Assembly: GCA_019747455.1 (NCBI GenBank)
Contig: JAIEQT010000033.1
Span: 1-5,289, forward strand
Source: Chitinophagaceae bacterium
GTDB lineage: Bacteria > Bacteroidota > Bacteroidia > Chitinophagales > Chitinophagaceae
DNA: 5,289 bases
Direction: 5' to 3'
Shown one piece after another: positions 1-5,289 of this stretch (positions are counted from its first letter, which is position 1; each line of letters starts with the position of its first letter). The position numbers were made by a program, and so were the translations under genes. Below the pieces are notes generated by a model. That model was not told where the DNA came from and searched no databases. It saw only the letters and a program-made list of their open reading frames with translations.

Positions 1-57
1 TGCTTGACTTGTAAAAATGATACAAAGGGCACCAAATAAGGCAGCAATCTTTCTCAT
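1..57 (-). CDS. N-terminus of a putative secreted or envelope protein (partial, runs off the left edge)
   Basis: An ATG at 57..55 opens a frame that stays open to the window edge and encodes MRKIAALFGALCIIFTSQA. This has the layout of a Sec signal peptide: a basic n-region (R2, K3), a hydrophobic core at about residues 4-15, and a small-residue region (TSQA) suited to signal peptidase I cleavage. Nothing of the mature protein lies in the window, so its function cannot be stated. A promoter-like pair (TTTG, 18 nt, TATCTTTC) lies just upstream at 75-104 and supports the start. It lies 66 bp downstream of the aspartic protease gene on the same strand. With only 19 codons, a chance open frame cannot be excluded, but the signal-peptide pattern makes a real gene more likely than not. 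Confidence 0.55.
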   Translation of the reverse strand, partial: MRKIAALFGALCIIFTSQA

Positions 58-74
58 GTTTTAATTTTGAACGA

Positions 75-104
75 GAAAGATACTCCCAAAAAATAAATTA
101 CAAA
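75..104 (-). promoter_or_regulatory. Candidate Bacteroidota-type promoter for the signal-peptide gene
   Basis: On the minus strand, TTTG at 104-101 is followed after 18 nt by TATCTTTC at 82-75. The known Bacteroidota consensus is TTG/TTTG, about 17-23 nt, TAnnTTTG, so the -7 box has one mismatch in its last base. Transcription would start around position 69, giving a leader of roughly a dozen bases before the ATG at 57. The region is AT-rich, so part of the match could be chance. Confidence 0.4.
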
Positions 105-135
105 AAAAATAGGGACAACCGGGTTAAATACGGTT
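102..135 (-). terminator. Weak candidate intrinsic terminator after the aspartic protease gene
   Basis: AACCG (135-131) and CGGTT (121-117), read on the minus strand, can form a 5-bp stem with a 9-nt loop that contains the stop codon of the protease gene. Seven bases further on there is a run of eight T (109-102). The stem is short and the T run is not directly adjacent, so this is a weak terminator at best. Confidence 0.25.
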
Positions 136-498
136 TCTGGCTACTCTAGGATCCACAATTACTTCGTCTCGTTCAAAATCAAGTTTAATTCTCCATTTTT
201 GAAGCGTTGCTGCACCTATAATTACCTCCTCGCTTAGCGAAGGCACTACCAAAAATTCATCACTAAGTAATATATCATCAATATAAAAATCTAATGCAAT
301 TCTTTCTGTAACGGTGATATATTGCCCTTCATTAGCAGTTTCCATTTTTCGACGCACTCCCAAGGCTTCGGGATTGCCAAGTGAAGACACAAAATCAGGA
401 TGAATGCAGGAGTGACTAGAACCACTATCAAAGAGTGTATATAATCGCTTTTCAGCCTGTGAACCTTGATATATAAGTGATCGCTTGATGATAGACAT
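124..498 (-). CDS. Small retropepsin-like aspartic protease (clan AA)
   Basis: This 124-residue protein has the two hallmarks of retropepsin-type aspartic proteases. The first is an active-site loop LFDSGSSHSCI at residues 22-32 with D24-S25-G26-S27, the D-[ST]-G-[AS] motif. The second is a hydrophobic-hydrophobic-G motif near the C-terminus (VIIGAATLQKW, residues 92-102), followed by a beta-hairpin-like tail (IKLDFERDEVIVDP). A single catalytic aspartate in a domain of about 120 residues means activity would require a homodimer, as in retroviral proteases. No signal peptide or membrane segment is visible, so it is predicted cytoplasmic. The ATG at 498 is the natural start: the motif lies at the usual distance from it, and a TAGCTTTG box lies just upstream. 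No reverse transcriptase, integrase or Gag-like gene is nearby, so this is a stand-alone bacterial member and not a retroelement remnant. The substrate is unknown. Confidence 0.75.
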   Translation of the reverse strand: MSIIKRSLIYQGSQAEKRLYTLFDSGSSHSCIHPDFVSSLGNPEALGVRRKMETANEGQYITVTERIALDFYIDDILLSDEFLVVPSLSEEVIIGAATLQKWRIKLDFERDEVIVDPRVARNRI

Positions 499-502
499 AA
501 TA

Positions 503-538
503 AGCTTTTTTCAAAGCTAAAACATTCACGTAATGAAT
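503..538 (-). promoter_or_regulatory. Candidate promoter and operator region of the aspartic protease gene
   Basis: TAGCTTTG at 519-512 (minus strand) is an exact match to TAnnTTTG, 13 bases from the ATG; no TTG lies at -33 spacing. Two small symmetric elements overlap it. One is an inverted repeat, AGCTTT / AAAGCT (503-508 and 513-518), with a 4-nt loop that reads GAAA on the sense strand. The other is ATTCA / TGAAT (524-528 and 534-538), placed in the spacer where an operator could lie. Both are short and could arise by chance in AT-rich DNA. Confidence 0.4.
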
Positions 539-573
539 TTATCAGCTTGCGGCAAACACCTAACAAAATACCG

Positions 574-608
574 TGATAACTCGTAACCCGTATCTCGCAT
601 CCCGTAAC
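574..608 (-). repeat. Degenerate heptanucleotide tandem array (5 units) abutting the ABC-F stop codon
   Basis: Read on the minus strand, directly after the TAA stop at 611-609, five 7-nt units follow without gaps: GTTACGG, GATGCGA, GATACGG, GTTACGA, GTTATCA. The units share a G at position 1, an A at position 4 (except GATGCGA) and a purine-rich end. The array is noncoding and forms the 3' flank of the ABC-F gene. It is similar in style to the heptamer array at 3348-3410 (GTTATGG, GTTATAG). Confidence 0.7.
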
Positions 609-2243
<1,635 letters not shown>

Positions 2244-2257
2244 CTATTTTGAGGGCG

Positions 2258-2265
2258 CAAAGGTA
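2258..2265 (-). promoter_or_regulatory. Bacteroidota -7 promoter box for the ABC-F gene
   Basis: TACCTTTG (minus strand, 2265-2258) matches TAnnTTTG exactly and is followed by GC before a 5' leader of about 18 bases to the ATG at 2234. The nearest upstream TTG is at 2294-2292, inside the heptamer array, with a 26-nt spacer that is longer than the usual 17-23. A clear -33 element is therefore missing at the current repeat count. Confidence 0.55.
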
Positions 2266-2275
2266 AGGAATATTC

Positions 2276-2296
2276 GTCAGTGGTCAGTGGTCAATG
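2276..2296. repeat. Short heptanucleotide tandem array (3 units) next to the tsaD stop codon
   Basis: The plus strand reads GTCAGTG, GTCAGTG, GTCAATG with no gaps. On the minus strand (CATTGAC, CACTGAC, CACTGAC) the array begins one base after the tsaD TAG stop and ends 10 bases before the -7 box of the ABC-F gene. It therefore occupies the place where that promoter's -33 element would be expected. Confidence 0.7.
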
Positions 2297-2297
2297 G

Positions 2298-3347
2298 CTA
2301 CCCTCTTGCACTTGGTATGGCATCTAGTCCTACAAAATCACCGGCTATATGTTTATAGTGTGCTGTAATCGCTATCATAGCGGCATTATCGGTGCAATAT
2401 TCAAAGGGAGGAATAAATGTTTGCCAACCTTTTTGCGCACCAACATCTGTTAGTGCCTTGCGTAATCCTGTATTAGCGCTTACACCACCGGCTATACACA
2501 CTCGCTTAATACCGGTTTGTTTAACGGCTTTCTGTATTTTTTTTATAAGAATATTTACGATAGTATATTGAATAGAAGCACATAAATCGTTTTTATTTTC
2601 TTCTATAAAAGCAGGTGTTTGTTTCTGTAAAAAGTATAATACAGATGTTTTCAATCCGCTAAAAGAAAAATTAAGTTCAGGTATTTGTGGCTCTGCAAAT
2701 CTGAATTTTTGAGGATCGCCTAATTGTGCATATTTATCCATTAAAGGCCCTCCGGGATAAGGCAAGCCTAATAGTTTAGCTGTTTTATCAAAAGCTTCCC
2801 CCGCAGCATCATCAATGGTTTCACCAATAATTTCTAAATGCATGGGAGTATGTGCCAGTACTATTTGGGTATGCCCACCACTCACCGTTAAACATAAAAA
2901 AGGGAATTCAGGTTTTTGATCAGGAATTAAATTCGCCAATACATGAGCTTGCATGTGGTGCACCCCAATTAATGGTATGTTTAATGCCAATGCCATCGAT
3001 TTAGCAAACTGGGCACCTACCAATAAACTTCCAATAAGTCCGGGCGACTGGGTGAAGGCGATTGCGCTAATAGACGACAGACGATGGACGATAGACGTTC
3101 CGACGTTCTGACGACCCGACGTTCCGACGTTCCGACGACCCGACGATAGTGCTTCCGAAACCACCGGAACAATGTTTTGCATATGAGCTCTACTGGCCAG
3201 TTCGGGCACTACACCGCCATATTGTTCATGTATTTTTTGGGTGGCAATACTATTCGACACGATTTTTCCATCCACGCATAAGGCTGCTGCCGTTTCATCA
3301 CAGGATGATTCGATGGCCAGGATCGATATTTGTGTAGATTTATTTAT
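2298..3347 (-). CDS. tsaD: TsaD, tRNA N6-threonylcarbamoyladenosine transferase subunit, with repeat-encoded insert and non-canonical start
   Basis: TsaD transfers the threonylcarbamoyl group to A37 of ANN-decoding tRNAs (t6A), working with TsaB and TsaE in the cytoplasm. The frame from 3347 gives 349 residues. It shows AIESSCDETAAAL (11-23), GGVVPELASRAH, the metal-binding HMQAH (H131, H135), SGGHTQIV, GEAFDKTAKLLGLPYPGG, FSFSGLKTSVL, IAGGVSANTGLR and TDNAA (D320). All motifs expected of an active enzyme are present. Two oddities stand out. First, after an in-frame stop at 3353-3351 the codons are CCC ATA AAT AAA TCT ACA CAA ATA TCG ATC CTG GCC, so no ATG, GTG or TTG precedes the ESSCDET motif. 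The first GTG (3275) would remove that motif. I chose the ATA at 3347 because it gives a normal N-terminus (xNKSTQISILAIESSCDET). Second, about 16 extra residues lie between SEAL and SAIAFT (residues 68-93), encoded by a tandem array. Because TsaD is normally essential in bacteria, I read this as a working gene, not a pseudogene. Confidence 0.92.
   Translation of the reverse strand: MNKSTQISILAIESSCDETAAALCVDGKIVSNSIATQKIHEQYGGVVPELASRAHMQNIVPVVSEALSSGRRNVGTSGRQNVGTSIVHRLSSISAIAFTQSPGLIGSLLVGAQFAKSMALALNIPLIGVHHMQAHVLANLIPDQKPEFPFLCLTVSGGHTQIVLAHTPMHLEIIGETIDDAAGEAFDKTAKLLGLPYPGGPLMDKYAQLGDPQKFRFAEPQIPELNFSFSGLKTSVLYFLQKQTPAFIEENKNDLCASIQYTIVNILIKKIQKAVKQTGIKRVCIAGGVSANTGLRKALTDVGAQKGWQTFIPPFEYCTDNAAMIAITAHYKHIAGDFVGLDAIPSARG
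3071..3146. repeat. Tandem array of 7-nt then 8-nt units inside the tsaD coding region
   Basis: GACG recurs at 3073, 3080, 3087 and 3094 (7-nt spacing), then at 3102, 3110, 3118, 3126, 3134 and 3142 (8-nt spacing). The 8-nt part is a 24-bp block (GACGTTCC, GACGTTCT, GACGACCC) at 3094-3117, repeated at 3118-3141 with one mismatch (3109 versus 3133). On the coding (minus) strand this gives the 8-residue duplication GRRNVGTS / GRQNVGTS. Neither unit length is a multiple of three, but the 24-bp block is. Confidence 0.85.
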
Positions 3348-3410
3348 GGGTTATGGGTTATAGGTTATAGGGAATAGGGAATAGGGAATAGGGAATAGGG
3401 AATAGGTAAA
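3348..3410. repeat. Heptanucleotide tandem array (9 units) with G-quadruplex potential, at the tsaD start
   Basis: Nine contiguous 7-nt units on the plus strand: GGGTTAT twice, AGGTTAT, AGGGAAT five times exactly, then AGGTAAA. The array contains seven GGG tracts (3348, 3355, 3370, 3377, 3384, 3391, 3398), the last five separated by 4-nt loops, which is a canonical G-quadruplex motif. The G-rich strand is the template strand of tsaD, so its mRNA leader would be C-rich. The array ends exactly at the ATA proposed as the tsaD start, and the adjoining TATTTAT (3341-3347) looks like one more degraded unit. Confidence 0.9.
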
Positions 3411-3461
3411 GGATTAATAAGATGCAAGATAAAACATAACCTTCCACCTTTCACCCAGACC

Positions 3462-4709
3462 CTATTTCGTTCTAATCGCCACCACAGGATCCATCTTTGC
3501 AGCGATAGATGCGGGAATAATACCGGCTAGTATACCCAGTACAATACAAATACTTAGCGCAAGGGCTACTATATTGGGGGCAATAAAAATTGGGAATGGT
3601 AATACAGAGCTTAACACAAGCGATAATATCCAAACCAATCCCAATCCTACTAAACCCCCGATGATACACAAGAAAGCACTTTCGAGTAGAAACTCAGTGA
3701 GTATAGTGCGGCGCTTCGCGCCGATAGCTTTTTTCAAACCGATCTGACTTGTTCTTTCCCGAACAGTAACAAACATAATATTGGCTACCCCAAAGGCCCC
3801 TACCAACAAACTCAAGCCTGCAATAAACCATCCACCCGTACTTACTTGTCCAAAAAATCCTTTTACCTGCTCACTAAACATGGCTACATCGTTACAAGAA
3901 AAATTATCCTCCTGTTGCGGACTTAATTTGCGAATTTGTCTCATTACACCATTGAGTTCGTCTTGTAATGCCGAGGAAGCAATACCCTGCTTACCTTGAA
4001 CCATGATATATGGGTTACTATTGTCGGGATTATAAATTGAAGCAAAATATCGATAGGGAACCAACACACTTTGATCGTAATCATAACCACCCACAAAACT
4101 TTGGCCTTGTTTTTTGATAACCCCTACCACATACACTTTTCTACCACTATACGATACTTCTTTGTTGACGGCTTTTTCTGCATTGCCAAATAACTCCTCA
4201 GCAACTTTATTACCGATTACGCCAACGGGCACACCCCGCACAAAATCAGATTCATTCAAATATCTTCCCTCTTGTATTTCTATGGTTTGAATACTATTGA
4301 ATTCATTGGTAATACCGTACAACCCTACCCCACTAAGAATATTATCCTCATAACTTAAGCTCACATTATTGCTTACAAAAAAAGCTGCAAAAGCGGCCAA
4401 TTGGCTTTTGGTTTTTACAAAACGCAACTCTTCATATTTCATGGCAGGGCGTTTCAAATATTTCCACCAAGGATAATCAGGCCCTCCCCCATAATTCCAT
4501 TTATCTATATAGATTGTGTTATTACCTAATGATTTAATATCTGTTTGCACTTTTCGCTCAAGACTATCTACCGTTGCCAATACACCTATGATACAAAAGA
4601 TACCGATAGTAATACCAAATAAGGAAAGAAAAGTGCTCAATTTATTTACCCTTAGCTCCTGCAATGCCATGCGGAAACTATTCCATAAAATACTAAGGAG
4701 TTTGATCAT
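3462..4709 (-). CDS. MacB/FtsX-family ABC transporter permease
   Basis: This 415-residue inner-membrane protein has the MacB-type topology. A first transmembrane helix lies at about residues 26-48 (FLSLFGITIGIFCIIGVLATV). A large periplasmic MacB core domain follows (about 50-285), then an FtsX domain with three helices at about 294-315, 339-370 and 379-401. The conserved cytoplasmic loop RERTSQIGLKKAIGAKRRTI and the terminal MDPVVAIR (family pattern xDPxxALR) are present. Such permeases pair with a MacB/LolD-type ATPase and export substrates or act as mechanotransmission devices in the envelope. No ATPase or membrane-fusion partner is in the window, so the substrate is unknown. I start it at ATG 4709 (MIKLLSILWNSF). 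A TTG six bases upstream (4715) would add only two residues and is less likely. It lies 114 bp upstream of tsaD on the same strand and diverges from sdhC. Confidence 0.88.
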   Translation of the reverse strand: MIKLLSILWNSFRMALQELRVNKLSTFLSLFGITIGIFCIIGVLATVDSLERKVQTDIKSLGNNTIYIDKWNYGGGPDYPWWKYLKRPAMKYEELRFVKTKSQLAAFAAFFVSNNVSLSYEDNILSGVGLYGITNEFNSIQTIEIQEGRYLNESDFVRGVPVGVIGNKVAEELFGNAEKAVNKEVSYSGRKVYVVGVIKKQGQSFVGGYDYDQSVLVPYRYFASIYNPDNSNPYIMVQGKQGIASSALQDELNGVMRQIRKLSPQQEDNFSCNDVAMFSEQVKGFFGQVSTGGWFIAGLSLLVGAFGVANIMFVTVRERTSQIGLKKAIGAKRRTILTEFLLESAFLCIIGGLVGLGLVWILSLVLSSVLPFPIFIAPNIVALALSICIVLGILAGIIPASIAAKMDPVVAIRTK

Positions 4710-4903
4710 ATTCAAATGTACAATGTGATATTCATTTGAAAAGCGGATTTATGTAAACGGTTTATTATACTGTTCAACTCTTTTATTTAAAGAAAAACGG
4801 CAAGTTGTACAAATAAAACAATTGTATAAAAACATTGTAATTAAGTGCATTAGCATCAGTTCCTGTGTTATTTTTGCACAGATTAAACCAATAAACTTGC
4901 TAT
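4710..4903. other. Divergent intergenic region between the permease gene and sdhC
   Basis: This AT-rich 194-bp stretch has no gene. It must hold the regulatory sequences for the leftward permease gene and the rightward sdhC. Visible short elements are a TTGTACAA palindrome (4805-4812), a TAAAC-G-GTTTA inverted repeat (4754-4764), and further TTGTA-containing words at 4822 and 4835 on the plus strand and at 4724-4720 on the minus strand. None is long enough to identify a regulator. Confidence 0.5.
4869..4876 (+). promoter_or_regulatory. Bacteroidota -7 promoter box for sdhC
   Basis: TATTTTTG matches TAnnTTTG exactly. Transcription would start near 4881-4883, leaving a leader of about 20 bases to the ATG at 4904. 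No clear TTG stands 17-23 nt upstream; the nearest is at 4835-4837 with a 31-nt spacer. Confidence 0.5.
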
Positions 4904-5289
4904 ATGACCTGGAAACAAGTGTTTACTTCATCGGTTGGTAAAAAGCTGGTAATGGGCCTAACCGGCATTTCTTTGATTCTATTTCTGATTGTTCATGCTT
5001 CTCTGAATGCTTGTATTTGGGCTAATGATGGAGGGGAAATGTTTAATCATGCTGCCCATTTTATGGGAAGTAATGTGGTACCCCGTATCCTGGAAATAGG
5101 TTTATTTGGAGGTATCATACTTCACATATTTCAAGGTTATTTATTAACGCTTGAAAACCGTAAAAAAAGATCCGTTGGATATGCTGTTAGTTATGCCGAT
5201 GGTAGTAAATGGTATAGTCGGAGCATGGGTTTACTCGGAACCTTAATCTTATTATTCCTAGTTATTCACCTTGCTCATTTTTGGTTCCC
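4904..5289 (+). CDS. sdhC: Succinate dehydrogenase / fumarate reductase cytochrome b subunit (partial, runs off the right edge)
   Basis: The frame opens MTWKQVFTSSVGKKLVMGLTG and stays open for 128 complete codons to the window end. It fits the b558-type membrane anchor of complex II used by Bacteroidota, usually about 220-240 residues with five helices and two hemes. It anchors SdhA/SdhB in the inner membrane and passes electrons to menaquinone. Three membrane segments are visible at about residues 15-36, 58-83 and 108-128. Histidines H31, H74, H122 and H125 lie in or next to them and are candidate heme ligands; H49 and H52 lie in the first loop. In this group sdhA and sdhB usually follow directly; they would lie beyond the edge. 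The ATG at 4904 begins at the normal distance from the first helix and follows a TATTTTTG box. Confidence 0.88.
   Translation, partial: MTWKQVFTSSVGKKLVMGLTGISLILFLIVHASLNACIWANDGGEMFNHAAHFMGSNVVPRILEIGLFGGIILHIFQGYLLTLENRKKRSVGYAVSYADGSKWYSRSMGLLGTLILLFLVIHLAHFWF

Noticed and set aside
124..498. Retroelement remnant
   Set aside because: Only the protease is present; no reverse transcriptase, integrase, terminal repeats or target duplications are seen around it.
291..566. Minus-strand frame of 91 codons overlapping the aspartic protease
   Set aside because: It overlaps the protease gene in another frame, and its hydrophobic stretch follows from that shift. The protease frame has clear motifs.
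2298..3275. tsaD starting at GTG 3275 (325 residues)
   Set aside because: This start removes the ILAIESSCDET segment, which is conserved in TsaD and is encoded in the same frame just upstream.
2298..3347. tsaD as a pseudogene
   Set aside because: The frame is intact through the array, all catalytic and metal-binding motifs are present, and the gene is normally essential. Only the start codon is unusual.
3071..3410. CRISPR array
   Set aside because: Units are only 7-8 nt with no spacers between them, far below CRISPR repeat and spacer lengths, and no cas gene is present.
3149..3999. Plus-strand open frames at 3149-3337 and 3781-3999, and the minus-strand frame at 3472-3669
   Set aside because: Each overlaps a well-supported gene (tsaD or the permease) in another frame and has no family resemblance.
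3462..4715. Permease start at TTG 4715
   Set aside because: It adds only two residues ahead of an ATG that gives a normal N-terminus. TTG is the rarer start codon.
4713..4720. TACATTTG as the -7 box of the permease gene
   Set aside because: It matches TAnnTTTG but ends only 3 bases before the ATG, so transcription would begin inside the start codon. The match is probably chance in AT-rich DNA.

Overview
The window looks like an ordinary chromosomal segment of a Bacteroidota bacterium, probably of the Chitinophagaceae or a nearby family. The evidence is the low-to-moderate GC content, several upstream boxes matching the Bacteroidota -7 consensus TAnnTTTG, and the gene types: a b558-type succinate dehydrogenase cytochrome b, a YkpA/YbiT-type ABC-F protein with lineage-style changes, TsaD, and a MacB/FtsX-type permease. 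The family-level placement is an inference from protein resemblance only.

Layout from left to right. Positions 1-57 (minus) hold the start of a protein with a signal peptide that runs off the left edge. Positions 124-498 (minus) encode a small retropepsin-like aspartic protease. Positions 609-2234 (minus) encode a complete ABC-F ATPase. Positions 2298-3347 (minus) encode TsaD, the catalytic subunit for the tRNA modification t6A. Positions 3462-4709 (minus) encode a MacB/FtsX-family permease. A 194-bp divergent intergenic region follows, and from 4904 (plus) the 5' part of sdhC runs off the right edge. The minus-strand genes are separated by gaps of 63-114 bp, and at least two have their own promoter-like box, so they look more like a co-directional row of separately expressed genes than a tight operon. 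TsaD and the ABC-F protein both act in translation (tRNA modification and ribosome-associated ATPase); the others share no evident pathway.

The unexplained structure is a set of four short-period degenerate tandem arrays within about 3 kb. Three have a 7-nt period and the fourth mixes 7-nt and 8-nt units. They sit exactly at gene borders: flush against the ABC-F stop codon, one base from the tsaD stop codon, and running into the tsaD start codon. The fourth lies inside the tsaD reading frame, where it encodes an extra surface-loop-like peptide with a duplicated 8-residue unit. The array at the tsaD start carries seven GGG tracts, a strong G-quadruplex motif. It appears to have replaced the normal ATG: no ATG, GTG or TTG is available in frame upstream of the essential ESSCDET motif, and the best start is ATA.

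A second point of interest is the ABC-F protein. All of its degenerate ATPase motifs (Walker A2, signature 1, and E-to-Q in Walker B2) fall in the same composite nucleotide site, while the other site is intact.
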